The notes under the pieces: generated by a model
What the model was told of the DNA's origin: nothing
Database searches by the model: none
Seen by the model: the letters and a program-made list of their open reading frames with translations, nothing else
From: an uncultured Oleispira sp.
GTDB lineage: Bacteria; Pseudomonadota; Gammaproteobacteria; Pseudomonadales; Oceanobacteraceae
DNA: 64,000 nt
NCBI GenBank assembly: GCA_913061415.1
Contig: CAJXUD010000004.1
Coordinates: forward strand, 155,888 to 219,887
Reading direction: 5' to 3'
Part shown: in pieces, positions 20,560 to 31,563 of the stretch
Position numbering within the stretch: the first letter of the stretch is position 1
Layout of the letters: the number at the start of each line of letters is the position of its first letter
Position numbers and translations under genes: made by a program

Positions 20560-21726
20560 TTAGAAAGCTTGACGCATACTCACTAGTGTCGCAAGTACTT
20601 CACCGTCATCACCATAATCAGCATGATCAAATTCAAAACGTACAGAACGGCTATCCGTTACCTGATACCAAACCTGGCCATAAAAGTTCGACTTCAATTG
20701 ACGAGCTGAAGAATCTTCATCTTCACCCACACCAACACCCAAATGAATATTGGTTTTTTCATCAAACTGATACTGAGTCGAAACTGACGTGGTATACGTG
20801 TAGTTATTCTCTTTTGTATCACGATCGGCACCGCGGTAAGCAAAACCAAACTCTAGATCTTTAGTTGCTTGCATCTTAGCGCCTACGCCGTAGATAGCGG
20901 GTTCTGAAATCAAGTCTTTTGCTGCCGCAATTTGAGCAGCATCAGCAGTCAATTTAGCCGCATCTAGATTGGCTGCTGCTTCATCACTTGCTGATACTAA
21001 GTTTTTAACATAAACAGCATTCAACGTTAGGCTGCCAAAAGTTGCTGCACCCGCAACAGAAACACCGGTAATACCTGCATCATTAGTCAAGTCTTCTTGT
21101 ACACCGACATTACGATCATCATCACCAACGTGAAGTGCAATAGTACCCGTATAAGGAGATGCTGTTCCCCAACCGCCATCGCCATAGGTATAGCTAATTA
21201 CACTGTTATTACGGAAACCATAAGCCATAGAGCCCTTTAGTTCATCAGTAACATAAAAGTAAGCCGCTAAACCCTGAGACTCACCACGAGCAGTATTCCA
21301 TGCACTGTATTGCATAAAAGGAGACCACTGAGTACCCACTTTAAAGTGGTGATCACCCTTCTCTAAACCTAACCACCCCAAACGAGTTCTAAGACCATAG
21401 CTGTCGCCAGTATTATCTAAAACATCAGCACGGAATTCCATGCGATAAGTACCTTTCCAACCATCTTCAATCTCTTCTTCACCTTTAATACCAATACGTG
21501 ACTGCACGTTATTGGTTAATGCAAATTCTTGTGCATCACTATTTCCGTTTGGCGTATCACCACCAGGGAAAACATCAGTACCATTGCTTAATCCTGATTC
21601 ATTGTAATGTTCCAAACCAATATCGACAAAACCATAAACATCGGCTGATGGCGCCGCAGAAGCAGCCTGAGAACCCGCAATGCCTGCGATCGCTAGTGCT
21701 AAAAGTGATTTCTTATTCATATTCAT
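20560..21726 (-). CDS. Gram-negative porin
   Basis: Signal peptide; SADVYGFVDIGLEHYN...QSRIGIKGEEEIEDGWKGTYRMEFRAD...terminal F. Confidence 0.85.
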   Translation of the reverse strand: MNMNKKSLLALAIAGIAGSQAASAAPSADVYGFVDIGLEHYNESGLSNGTDVFPGGDTPNGNSDAQEFALTNNVQSRIGIKGEEEIEDGWKGTYRMEFRADVLDNTGDSYGLRTRLGWLGLEKGDHHFKVGTQWSPFMQYSAWNTARGESQGLAAYFYVTDELKGSMAYGFRNNSVISYTYGDGGWGTASPYTGTIALHVGDDDRNVGVQEDLTNDAGITGVSVAGAATFGSLTLNAVYVKNLVSASDEAAANLDAAKLTADAAQIAAAKDLISEPAIYGVGAKMQATKDLEFGFAYRGADRDTKENNYTYTTSVSTQYQFDEKTNIHLGVGVGEDEDSSARQLKSNFYGQVWYQVTDSRSVRFEFDHADYGDDGEVLATLVSMRQAF

Positions 21727-22076
21727 ACAACCTTAATTCTGAATTTTTTATTTGAGCTCTCAATGAGTATAGACACTCGAACACAAAAGCTGATTATTTT
21801 TTAAACAACACAGCATTAACAGGAAAACACTACATCAAAGTTGACCGCTTAGACAAGCAAGGATGTAAAATCAGGCATTTTTTTGGTAACAACATGTTAC
21901 TGACAGAAGAATGATGGCACGATTTAAACGATAAAATTGAACCGCGATACTGTAGGTATTCAGAAGAATTCGAATTTGTGCGGCTAGCATGGGCCTAACA
22001 TGGGCCTATAATGGGATTGGTGTAAGGTCGGTGCGGGGTTAATCAACAGAGCATTAGAGAAATAACTATTTTATTA

Positions 22077-22100
22077 AAAGCTTGGCATTAACCAAGCTTT
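22077..22100 (-). terminator. Terminator
   Basis: AAAGCTTGG-CATTAA-CCAAGCTTT downstream of the - strand OMP gene. Confidence 0.7.
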
Positions 22101-22112
22101 CAAACTAGGTGT

Positions 22113-22814
22113 TTAAAACTTAACCGCAGCGCCAAAATTTAAAGAGCCCACCGTATGACTACGGCTCGTTGTTTTGGTAAACAGTGCATTTGACTCTTCT
22201 ATATCTTGCCAGCTAATACTCTTAATACGGTAAGAAACATCTACTTCAAAATGTTTATGCAGATCAATTTTGATACCGCCTAATAGTTGAAGAGATAAAC
22301 CACTAAGGTCTTTATTCTTTTCAGTTACTTGAGCCGTATTTTCAAACGTATAAAGCCCGAAGCCTAAACCCCAATATGGCTGAACCGTATCGAGTCCATA
22401 AACAAATTGCCAATCAAAATCAGTACCCGAAAATTCATCCTTAATACCGCCTTTTAGTTCAGCATCAATACTCACAAGTGATATCTGAAAGCGATTATTA
22501 CTGGGAAAGCGATAACCTAAAGTAATTGCCGCAGAATTAGCATCAACATCATCCTCGGTAACATATTTCGTATCACTATTGCTTAATTCTATTTCAGAAT
22601 CAGCCGTCCCCGTTATGCTGGTAGACAAATCTAAACCAAGAAATATGCCTGGTTCAACGATATTTTCAGCATGTGCGGTGAATGCATTTATAGATAACAG
22701 AGTGACGAGATAAATAGGCTTAATCATATTTCTTCCGATGAATGGATCAATAACGTCTGCATAATGCATAGACTTAACGTCCATGCTAATTTTTAAGATC
22801 AAGATTCTAATCAC
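22113..22814 (-). CDS. Outer-membrane beta-barrel protein, uncharacterised; start may be internal
   Basis: Signal-like segment MIKPIYLVTLLSINAFTAHAE, alternating beta-strand pattern, C-terminal FGAAVKF. Confidence 0.6.
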   Translation of the reverse strand: MIRILILKISMDVKSMHYADVIDPFIGRNMIKPIYLVTLLSINAFTAHAENIVEPGIFLGLDLSTSITGTADSEIELSNSDTKYVTEDDVDANSAAITLGYRFPSNNRFQISLVSIDAELKGGIKDEFSGTDFDWQFVYGLDTVQPYWGLGFGLYTFENTAQVTEKNKDLSGLSLQLLGGIKIDLHKHFEVDVSYRIKSISWQDIEESNALFTKTTSRSHTVGSLNFGAAVKF

Positions 22815-22822
22815 ATCTGACC

Positions 22823-24595
22823 CTAAGTCAATTTATCGTTTTTAGCCCCCTGAAACTGCAGCTCGGCTAATCGACGGTACAGTTCCGAACTCGCCAGCAA
22901 CTCATCATGGCTGCCTACATCCACCAGCTGGCCCTGGTCAAAAACAGCAATCCGATCAACGTGCCTCACCGTTGCTAATCTGTGAGCAATAATGAAAGTC
23001 GTTCGCCCTTTCATTAACGTATCCAAGGCTTGCTGAACATAGTGTTCACTTTGGGCATCTAATGCACTAGTGGCTTCATCTAATAATAGAATTTTAGGAT
23101 CGCGTAATATCGCACGGGCAATCGCTAGCCTTTGCTTTTGGCCACCTGAAAGTTTCACCCCTTGTTCGCCCAAGAAAGATTGATATCCTTCGGGAAGCTG
23201 TTCAATAAACTCATCGGCATGCGCTGCTTTTGCGGCCGCCATAACGTCGGCTTCGGTCGCATCTGGGCGGCCATACTTTAAGTTATCCCAAACATTGGCA
23301 CTGAATAAAACAGGCTGCTGAGGCACTAAAGCAAACTGGCTGCGAAGGTCTTGCAAATCCCACTCGGTCAGTGTTTTTCCAGCAATCCGAATATCGCCAT
23401 TTTGTGGATCGCGAAAACGCAGCAGTAAATCAAACAAGGTTGATTTACCCGCACCAGACGGCCCGACTAAAGCGATACTTTCTCCAGCGTTTACCGCAAG
23501 ATTTAATTTATCAAGTGCATTCCTATTAGGCCTAGAAGGGTAGGCATAACTCATATTGTTGAATTCGATTAAAGCTGGTGAACTCGTTTGATCTGAAGAT
23601 TGACTAAGTGACTGTCTATTAGATAACTCTATTGCAGGGGATTTAATATCCGCTTCTGTCGCCAACAATTCACGAATTCGCTCAGCGGCGCCTGCTGCAC
23701 GTTGAACTTCTCCATAGACTTCAGTCACCGCAGCTAACGAACCCGCTACCATGATGGCGTAGAAAACAAAGGCGGCTAAATCTCCGGCAGATAGCTCTCC
23801 CGCGATTACATCACTGCCACCGACAAATAGCATGCCCGCAACAGACCCCATGACCATCATCATCACCAGTGCGATTAAAATAGCCCGCTGACGAATGCGC
23901 TTTAACGCAACATCAAACGCCCCTTCAGCAGCTTGGCCAAATTGTTCATTAACCATGTCTTCGCGCGTAAATGCTTGAACGACTTTTATATGCTGCAGGC
24001 TTTCACCCGCCCAAGCCCCTACTGTTGCAATTTTATCTTGGCTATCCCGTGATAATTTTTTCACTTTACGACCAAAATAAATCAGCGGAAAAACAATAAA
24101 AGGAACGACTAATAAGACAATTAAGGTCAGCTTGATATTGCTAATAAACATCAAGGTCAAACCACCGATAAAGGTTAAAGCATTACGCAGAGCAAAAGAA
24201 AACGACGAGCCAATAACGGTTTGTAATAACGTGGTATCCGTCGTCACGCGGCTTTGAATTTCTCCTGCTAAGTTGTCTTCAAAAAAGCTCGGTGGCAGGC
24301 TCACTAGATGGCGGTATAATTTTTTACGCACATCGGCGACCACCCGTTCGCCTAACCAAGACACCATATAAAAACGGAAATAAGCACCAATCGACATGGC
24401 CACAATAATAAACCCAACTATGCCTAAAGCACTCGCTAGACCTGCTGTTGATTGACTCGAGAATCCTTCATCAATCATTAATTTAACGCCTTGTCCTAGT
24501 GACAGCGTTAACATCGCTGTCGAGACCAATGCAATAATCGCCACGGCTAACCGCATTCGATAAGGGCGAACAAACTGCCATAGCCAAAATAACAT
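22823..24595 (-). CDS. MsbA-like ABC exporter (TM plus ATPase fused)
   Basis: VALVGPSGAGKSTLFDLLLRF; LSGGQKQRLAIARAILRDPKILLLDEATSALD. Confidence 0.93.
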   Translation of the reverse strand: MLFWLWQFVRPYRMRLAVAIIALVSTAMLTLSLGQGVKLMIDEGFSSQSTAGLASALGIVGFIIVAMSIGAYFRFYMVSWLGERVVADVRKKLYRHLVSLPPSFFEDNLAGEIQSRVTTDTTLLQTVIGSSFSFALRNALTFIGGLTLMFISNIKLTLIVLLVVPFIVFPLIYFGRKVKKLSRDSQDKIATVGAWAGESLQHIKVVQAFTREDMVNEQFGQAAEGAFDVALKRIRQRAILIALVMMMVMGSVAGMLFVGGSDVIAGELSAGDLAAFVFYAIMVAGSLAAVTEVYGEVQRAAGAAERIRELLATEADIKSPAIELSNRQSLSQSSDQTSSPALIEFNNMSYAYPSRPNRNALDKLNLAVNAGESIALVGPSGAGKSTLFDLLLRFRDPQNGDIRIAGKTLTEWDLQDLRSQFALVPQQPVLFSANVWDNLKYGRPDATEADVMAAAKAAHADEFIEQLPEGYQSFLGEQGVKLSGGQKQRLAIARAILRDPKILLLDEATSALDAQSEHYVQQALDTLMKGRTTFIIAHRLATVRHVDRIAVFDQGQLVDVGSHDELLASSELYRRLAELQFQGAKNDKLT

Positions 24596-24761
24596 GATAA
24601 AACCTCTTTAATGACTTCTATCTAACAAGTCTTATTTAACAACTCTTTAGAGATGGAGTGTTGCACTGAGCTTTTCAATGTTTCAATCAAAGTTCAGCTA
24701 AAACAGCGTATAATGAACGCTCGAGTAAAACACTCTATACGCACACTTGTCTTCTATTTAA

Positions 24762-26015
24762 ATGAACTGTTCTAGGAATACGATGCTCGCTCCTTCTATA
24801 CGCTCTCTGGCAATTTTGCTGGCGATGTTAACCGCTGTGGCTCCCTTTGCAGTCGATATGTATCTGCCCGCTATGCAAGCAATGGCCAGTGATTTATCAA
24901 CACCGATTCATTATGTAGAAATCAGTATCAGTACCTTCTTACTCGGCTTTGCCCTCGGCCAACTAATCGGTGGTCCAGCCTCCGACCGCTTTGGACGCAA
25001 GCCGACGATTGCGCTGGGCCTTATTCTCTTTTCGATCACCAGTTTATTACTGACACAAACGCAGTCGATTAACGAATTGTTATTACTACGCGCGCTGCAA
25101 GCGATTGGAGGTGGTATGGCGACCGTAAACTCCTCAGCTATGATTCGCGATTTATTTTCTGGCAATGAAATGGCTAAAGTCCTTTCGATGGTCGCCATGG
25201 TTATGATGTCGGCCCCGTTAATTGCCCCCATGCTAGGCGCCTTAATCGTTAAGTTTTATGACTGGCAGACTATCTTCTTTTGCCTATCCATATACTCCAT
25301 TCTGGTCATGCTGTTATTACTCTGGCGTTTGCCAGAAACGAACCCTCGCGCTAAACGTGATGAAAAAAAACGTGCACAAGGAAATACCAAGCTTTGGCAA
25401 TCTTACAAACGTGTTTTAACCCATCGCCAAGCCATGGGTTACATCATGGCGATTAGCTTTGCTTTTTGTGGCATGTTTGTATTTATTACTTCGTCAGCGT
25501 TTACCTATTTAGAATATTTTTCGGTCACCGTGCAGCAGTTTCCATTCTTATTCGGCGCCAACGTTGTAGTCATGATGTTGATGAATCGAATCAATGTCTG
25601 GGCACTGAACCATTACTCATCAACCAGCATTCTAACGGTAGGGTTACTGATACAGCTTGCCTGTGGCACGGCACTGATTATCGCCAGTTATAACCAACCC
25701 AACCTCTATTTAATTGTCGCGTTAAATATGCTGTTTGTTGGCTCGTTGGGCTTAATTGCGGCGAATGCGACGGCTGGCACGCTCAACTTTTTTCCAGATA
25801 TCAGCGGCACTGCGACCGCAGTAATTGGCGTTACGGAGTTTACTCTAGGGGCAATCGTTGGAATTTTCTGGTCTTACTTGCACGATCTACAATTTGTTGC
25901 GACGCAGCAACATACCTTGAGCCCAATGGCTTGGGTCATGGCTGGCTGTGCTTTGATAGGATTGATCAGTTTAAAGGTATTGTCGGCTCCAAAAACGGCG
26001 ACTAAGCCGCTTTAA
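24762..26015 (+). CDS. Bcr/CflA family MFS drug efflux transporter
   Basis: PFAVDMYLPAMQAMASDL...GQLIGGPASDRFGRKPTIALG; 12-TM profile. Confidence 0.9.
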   Translation: MNCSRNTMLAPSIRSLAILLAMLTAVAPFAVDMYLPAMQAMASDLSTPIHYVEISISTFLLGFALGQLIGGPASDRFGRKPTIALGLILFSITSLLLTQTQSINELLLLRALQAIGGGMATVNSSAMIRDLFSGNEMAKVLSMVAMVMMSAPLIAPMLGALIVKFYDWQTIFFCLSIYSILVMLLLLWRLPETNPRAKRDEKKRAQGNTKLWQSYKRVLTHRQAMGYIMAISFAFCGMFVFITSSAFTYLEYFSVTVQQFPFLFGANVVVMMLMNRINVWALNHYSSTSILTVGLLIQLACGTALIIASYNQPNLYLIVALNMLFVGSLGLIAANATAGTLNFFPDISGTATAVIGVTEFTLGAIVGIFWSYLHDLQFVATQQHTLSPMAWVMAGCALIGLISLKVLSAPKTATKPL

Positions 26016-26160
26016 TATAAACCTTGGATGATGAGCTCGCCTGAGAACCACTTTGTTCAGCAAGCTGTTCACGTTGCTTCTTTACTTGAGCTTTCTGAGC
26101 TAATACTAGGCTTAAAAATGTATCGCTAATCGCGCTTTGCAAATCGTGAGCAGTCATCAT
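26002..26160 (-). CDS. Small ORF (52 aa), not in the ORF track
   Basis: MMTAHDLQSAISDTFLSLVLAQKAQVKKQREQLAEQSGSQASSSSKVYIKAA*, preceded by AAAGGATAG. Confidence 0.5.
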   Translation of the reverse strand: MMTAHDLQSAISDTFLSLVLAQKAQVKKQREQLAEQSGSQASSSSKVYIKAA

Positions 26161-26364
26161 CTATCCTTTAGAACGTATGTAGGTGAGCATCATGTAACGT
26201 GTGCTTTGAGGTGACTCATCTAAATTTGCGCCCCTCAGTTTAAGCTTGTAGTATACATCGAATAATCAGATTAGGTAGTAGCACTATCCGATCTTTATAA
26301 TCGTAATTTTAGATGTATATTTTCTAAGCGATCGCTCACCTGCTACTCACGCTAGGCCCTAAAT

Positions 26365-27318
26365 ATGACACAACCCTCTTTAAGCCAAGCCAATAAACAA
26401 CCCTCTCCTAAAACTTCTGGCCCATCAGTCTCGCTTGAGCAATGGTCGATGTTCATTACGGTTGTCGAAGAAGGTAGCTTTCAAGCGGCGGCCGATAAGT
26501 TATTAAAAAGCCAAAGCAGCATCAGTTATGCCATTCAAAAAATGCAGCAAGGCTTAGGGGTTAAGGTTTTTGAACACAAAGGGCGAAAGGCTGTTCTAAC
26601 CGATGCTGGCCAGCTTATGCTACAGCGAGCCAAAGACCTCATCCACGCCGCCAGCGCAGCGGAAAAAGCCGCCGCCGATTTTGCTGTCGGCTGGGAACCA
26701 CAAATAGGCTTGGTTCTTAACGACATGTTCCCTAAGCCTATTCTATATTCCGCGCTTGCTGAGTTTGGTCAACAATGCCCGCAAACACGCTTAGAAGTCT
26801 ATATCGAAGTTCTGTCTGGAATTGACGATAAACTGCGCAATGGCGAAGCTCAAGTGGGTATCAACAACATGATACCCAGCGGCATGGTTGGTGAGCCTAT
26901 TATTGAAATGGAGTTTGTCCGTGTCGCTCACCCTAACCACCCATTACATCATCTTGGCCGTGCTATTCATCACAGTGATATGAAACTTCATCGCCAAATC
27001 GTAATCCGAGACTCAGGTAATTATCGCCGTGAAAATCGTGGTTTCTTAGGCTCTGACCAGCGCTGGACAGTACCTAATATGTTTGAATCGCTAGCACTAC
27101 TCAAGCAGGGTTTCGGCTCTGGCGTACTGGCGCGAAGCATCGCTCAACCCGCAATTGATACCGGTGATTTGAAAGAGTTAGACATTGATGGCGGCGGCTC
27201 AATGAGCTCAAACCTGCATCTTATTTTTGCGGATAAGGCCAATACAGGGCCAGCCGCTCAGCTACTGGCTAAATTGTTGAAAGAAGCAGCAAAAAATGAC
27301 AAGTCTGGTAGAATGTAG
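26365..27318 (+). CDS. LysR-family transcriptional regulator
   Basis: SLEQWSMFITVVEEGSFQAAADKLLKSQSSISYAIQKMQQGLGVKVFEHKGRKAVLTDAGQ. Confidence 0.92.
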   Translation: MTQPSLSQANKQPSPKTSGPSVSLEQWSMFITVVEEGSFQAAADKLLKSQSSISYAIQKMQQGLGVKVFEHKGRKAVLTDAGQLMLQRAKDLIHAASAAEKAAADFAVGWEPQIGLVLNDMFPKPILYSALAEFGQQCPQTRLEVYIEVLSGIDDKLRNGEAQVGINNMIPSGMVGEPIIEMEFVRVAHPNHPLHHLGRAIHHSDMKLHRQIVIRDSGNYRRENRGFLGSDQRWTVPNMFESLALLKQGFGSGVLARSIAQPAIDTGDLKELDIDGGGSMSSNLHLIFADKANTGPAAQLLAKLLKEAAKNDKSGRM

Positions 27319-27389
27319 CTAGACTTTATTATTACCCTGTTTCTTATTCTACCTAGAATATATAGAGAACAACCCACTGAGGCTTTACC

Positions 27390-28799
27390 TTGTCTGCTGA
27401 AATAACTTCCTTCTCTGATTTTTTCATTCACGATCGTATCGAAAAAGCCCTTGATAATCTTAGGCTTAGGGTTCCGACTGACGTACAGAAAGCTTCGATC
27501 CCTCACGCTTTAGATGGCAAAGACCTTCAGGTTTGCGCAGAAACGGGCAGTGGTAAAACATTGGCCTACATACTGCCAATGATGCAAAAATTCTTAGAAT
27601 CTAAGTCTGTAATCCAAGGGACTCGTGGTCTGATTTTATGCCCGACGCGTGAATTAGCCCGTCAAGTATTCAAGGCGACTAAGCAGTTCACTGACGTAAC
27701 TGGCATGAACGTTGGCCTATTGACCGGTGGTGATGACTTTAAATTTCAAGCGGCGATGTTGCGTAAGAATCCAGAAATCGTCGTTTCGACCCCTGGTCGT
27801 TTAGTTGACCATATTAAGCGTCGCTCAACCGACTTAGTAGGCCTAGAAATTCTTGTTTTAGATGAAGCCGACCGTATGTTAGACATGGGCTTCGCCGAAG
27901 ACATGGAAATCATCTCGGGCGAGTGTAACGAAGGCCTGCGCCAAACGTTATTATTCTCTGCAACATTGCACCATAAAGGCATCGCCCGTGTTGCTGCTAA
28001 AGTTCTTGATAACCCAATGGAAATTACCACCGCCACGGTTCGAGACAAGCACGACAATATCAGCCAGCAAATCATACTGGCCGATGACGGCGCTCATAAA
28101 GATCGCTTATTAAGCTGGTTGCTATCAAACGATGAGTATGAAAAAGCCATCATCTTCACTAATACCCGTATTGAATCCGAGCGTCTAAACGTATTCTTAC
28201 GCCAGCACAGCTGTCGTTGTGCCGTATTACATGGTGAGTTGAGCCAAGATCAGCGTAACGCCACCATGCAGTTATACCGCGAAGGTAAGATTAACGTATT
28301 GGTTGCGACCGACGTAGCCTCTCGTGGTTTGGATGTAAAAGGCATCGATCTTGTTGTTAACTATGACATGGCCCGCAAAGGCGATGATTATGTTCACCGT
28401 ATTGGCCGTACTGGCCGTGCTGGGGAAACCGGTACTGCGATCTCTTTGATCAACCATACTGAGTGGAATCTAAAAGCAGCGATCGAACGTTACATCAAGC
28501 AAGAGTTTGAACCTCGTGCCATTAAAGAATTAAAAGGGGCTTACAGTGGTCCTAAACGCCTAAAAGCGTCAGGAAAAGCAGCGGGCTCCAAGAAGAAGAA
28601 AGCGGGTCCAGGTCGTGATAAGCGCCCAGGAAAAGGCGGAATTAAAGGCGCTCCAGCCGTTAAGAAAGTCAGCGCGAAGAAAGCAAATGGTCCACGCCCT
28701 AGCCGTCCTAAGCCAAGTAACTTAATGGATAGCCAAGGTTTCGCACCGATTAAGAAAAAGAAAAATCCACCAGCACCTAAGTCATCTCAAGACGACTAA
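27390..28799 (+). CDS. DEAD-box ATP-dependent RNA helicase with basic C-terminal tail
   Basis: AETGSGKTLAYILP, VLDEADRMLDMGF, SATLHHKG, HRIGRTGRAGETG. Confidence 0.95.
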   Translation: MSAEITSFSDFFIHDRIEKALDNLRLRVPTDVQKASIPHALDGKDLQVCAETGSGKTLAYILPMMQKFLESKSVIQGTRGLILCPTRELARQVFKATKQFTDVTGMNVGLLTGGDDFKFQAAMLRKNPEIVVSTPGRLVDHIKRRSTDLVGLEILVLDEADRMLDMGFAEDMEIISGECNEGLRQTLLFSATLHHKGIARVAAKVLDNPMEITTATVRDKHDNISQQIILADDGAHKDRLLSWLLSNDEYEKAIIFTNTRIESERLNVFLRQHSCRCAVLHGELSQDQRNATMQLYREGKINVLVATDVASRGLDVKGIDLVVNYDMARKGDDYVHRIGRTGRAGETGTAISLINHTEWNLKAAIERYIKQEFEPRAIKELKGAYSGPKRLKASGKAAGSKKKKAGPGRDKRPGKGGIKGAPAVKKVSAKKANGPRPSRPKPSNLMDSQGFAPIKKKKNPPAPKSSQDD

Positions 28800-28861
28800 G
28801 CACTATTAGATTGAAAGAGTATTGGGCACAAAGGGTTTTCCTTAACCCAATACTCTTTAAA

Positions 28862-29488
28862 CTAATGCAAATGCGTCGCTTCCATATCCTCAGCAAACTC
28901 CGCCGGTAATACACACACTCGATTCAGCATAATCAGGTTATGGCTTGGTATAATGACTTCTTGATGTTCTTCTGGTGCATCGACCGTATCGGGTGAAATG
29001 ATGTCATCGAGCAATACAACCGTTGCATCAATCGAATCCAAAGCAACAATCACCGCACTGTAAAACCCATAAATCGTATTAATTGAAATAAAATCGCCAA
29101 TATCTAACTCTTTGCGATACGTCGGAAAGTCTTCTCCTTCCAGTTCATCCCCAGGCCAAGGTGTATGAAAGCGTGCAGTGGCAACCAAATTAATCAGCCC
29201 CTGAATCATACTGTCTTCAATATCCAGTTCGATATGATCATCACCCACATCCATCACATTGCGTAATAAGCTCATAAATAGTTCACCATCGGCTTCTGAC
29301 CAACGAAGATCTATTGGGCTTTGGTGTTGAGTAGAAGGCTTAAAAGAAACATCAATTGCGTATTCAATAGCAACCTTCTCTTCTTCAGGGCCACGGGGCA
29401 TAAGCACACTGACTATATCTAAGTCAGAGTTCTGTTCGTTGGCTAAACGCCAAAACAAGGGTTGTAATACGGCACTCATGTCGTTCAC
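28862..29488 (-). CDS. Uncharacterised acidic protein
   Basis: Long ORF without a recognised motif. Confidence 0.6.
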   Translation of the reverse strand: MNDMSAVLQPLFWRLANEQNSDLDIVSVLMPRGPEEEKVAIEYAIDVSFKPSTQHQSPIDLRWSEADGELFMSLLRNVMDVGDDHIELDIEDSMIQGLINLVATARFHTPWPGDELEGEDFPTYRKELDIGDFISINTIYGFYSAVIVALDSIDATVVLLDDIISPDTVDAPEEHQEVIIPSHNLIMLNRVCVLPAEFAEDMEATHLH

Positions 29489-29904
29489 TCCTCTGTGGCT
29501 TACTCACATTCTATTCTTCACTATCTAATCTTCACTTTTTAATAGTTTCACTAGATTTTTATGCCGTGCGATAACTTATTATTAGCAGGGCTAAAAATTC
29601 TTCGCAAGATAATTAGCGTTATTTAGAGTAGCTCTTTATTAATTATCGTTCTATTTGGCAAAGACTTTAGATAAATACATCATTTTATTAAGAGTAATCC
29701 CGTGCTTTGTTTAATAACACTGCTTTCCTACCACCCAGTAACAGCGTCTAATGTCAGTATAGTTCAACTCCGAACCGCTGTAGTACAAGCCCCAAATACG
29801 CTCATAACAGGCACAGAGCAGCCAAAAAGTTCACTTAAGGGCTAAAAGTGATACCATTAGCCGAAATAAAACAACTAAAACAACTACTTGGGAAATGACT
29901 GTAT

Positions 29905-30855
29905 ATGCTTACCTTTCGTTTATTACCACTAACCGCCATTCTTTCGGTTAGCTTGATGACAGGCTGCGCGACCAATGTTGCTAACCTAGACTATATAGAG
30001 CTCGAAGCCCAAAAAGACGCGGCTATGGCCGATGAGTCAGCGGCTAAAAGCATCCAGCGCGCACAAATGAACATAGAATTGGGCAAAACCGAAGAGTTGG
30101 CTTATTTCGCTCCTCGTCACCTTAAAATTGCACAAGAAAAGCTAATAGAAGCGCGTAACATGCATACTTCTGGTAGTCCTGATGGTGAAGTTAAGCCTAT
30201 TGCGATGGCCGCCAAAAAGACCATTGAAGCAGGTTTAGCGACGAAAAAAAGTGTAATCACAACCTTACGCCCTTCTTTAAAGCACAAAGAAAAGCTATTA
30301 GAAATCAAAGCTGATAAATACTACCCAGAAGATTACAAAACGATCGCCGCTACCATCGTATCGCTGATTGATTTGATTGAAGATGGCAAAGTTGCTGAAG
30401 CGCAAAAAGGTCAAAAGGCATTATTGCCTCTTATGCATAAGAACGAAGTTGATACGATTGAGTTCATTCAACTGCAAACGATTAAAGATCAGTTAAGTAA
30501 TACCAAAGGCAAAGGCGGCGATAGTATTGCTCCTAGCAGCTGGGCCGTTGCACAGCGCAGCCTACTGAAAGCTCAAGCATTAATTGGCAAAACACCTCGT
30601 GCTAAAAAGCAGATTATGCAAGCAACCCATAACGCTCAGCGCGCAGCCGACCACGCGAATATCATTACCGACTTTTCTAATGAAATAAACGATGCTAATA
30701 GCGATAACGCAGAAGCCATTGCTCTTCGTGTAGAACGCTGGTTATACCGTGTCAGTGTTGCTTTAAAGCATGACGATATTCGTCATCGCCCATTCGATGA
30801 GCAAGCCGGAACTTTGGCAACTGAAGTTGAAAAGGTAATGCGTCAGAGCCGTTAG
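29905..30855 (+). CDS. Lipoprotein with helical-repeat (DUF4398-like) character
   Basis: Lipobox LMTGC; AYFAPRHLKIAQEKLIEAR. Confidence 0.65.
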   Translation: MLTFRLLPLTAILSVSLMTGCATNVANLDYIELEAQKDAAMADESAAKSIQRAQMNIELGKTEELAYFAPRHLKIAQEKLIEARNMHTSGSPDGEVKPIAMAAKKTIEAGLATKKSVITTLRPSLKHKEKLLEIKADKYYPEDYKTIAATIVSLIDLIEDGKVAEAQKGQKALLPLMHKNEVDTIEFIQLQTIKDQLSNTKGKGGDSIAPSSWAVAQRSLLKAQALIGKTPRAKKQIMQATHNAQRAADHANIITDFSNEINDANSDNAEAIALRVERWLYRVSVALKHDDIRHRPFDEQAGTLATEVEKVMRQSR

Positions 30856-30907
30856 TAATTAATGGCTAGGCTGATTATTAGTAAAAAAGATAGAAGAAGT
30901 ACAACAG

Positions 30908-30935
30908 AAGACTAGGCAAGGATGCCTAGTCTTTT
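30908..30935 (+). terminator. Rho-independent terminator
   Basis: AAGACTAGGCA-AGGA-TGCCTAGTCTT followed by TT. Confidence 0.8.
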
Positions 30936-31008
30936 GGATTCACAGTATTGAGCTAATCGTATTGAGCTAACCGTATTGGGTTCGCATAGTGAATTGGCAG
31001 TATGAATA

Positions 31009-31401
31009 CTAATCGTCAGAAGATGTGTCTACAGGGTCTGCAGGTGGACGCTTGAAGATAGGACTTGGGAAATGACGAACATTACCCGTCATATCTTCTT
31101 TTGAAGGGGATACTTTAACAACCCCTGGCTTTTCCATTTCATCAATACGAATAACAGAAGGAAGCGGTATAAAACTGCGCTTTACGCCTGTGAATTCGAG
31201 TTTCAACTTATCAAAGCTAATTTTTGCTTCGGCCTCATCACTCGCATCACTGATTAGACTCTCATCAAACAGCAATTCTTCTACTTCAATAAAACCGTAC
31301 ATCTCACTTTGAAAGATATATCGGGTATACAACTCATACACTTCGCTCTGGTTATTAAAAATAACGCGATAAATAGGCTCAGCAGCGGGTTTCTCGGCCA
31401 T
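31009..31401 (-). CDS. DUF1820-family protein (trimmed start)
   Basis: IYRVIFNNQSEVYELYTRYIFQSEMYGFIEVEELLFDE...FTGVKRSFIPLPSVIRIDEMEKPG. Track ORF starts at 31470; internal Met at 31401 matches the family N-terminus; divergent from miaB. Confidence 0.78.
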   Translation of the reverse strand: MAEKPAAEPIYRVIFNNQSEVYELYTRYIFQSEMYGFIEVEELLFDESLISDASDEAEAKISFDKLKLEFTGVKRSFIPLPSVIRIDEMEKPGVVKVSPSKEDMTGNVRHFPSPIFKRPPADPVDTSSDD

Positions 31402-31563
31402 TTGGCTCAAACTCATAAGGGGAAAAATGCATATTACCATACTTACCCATAAAGCATGCCCTACTGTCATTGAAGATTAGATTGTTCAGCCATTGAGCAG
31501 TATAATGCCGCGCAATTAACTCTTTAGCACGTACACCCCAGATTAAAACGAGGTCGCTAAACC

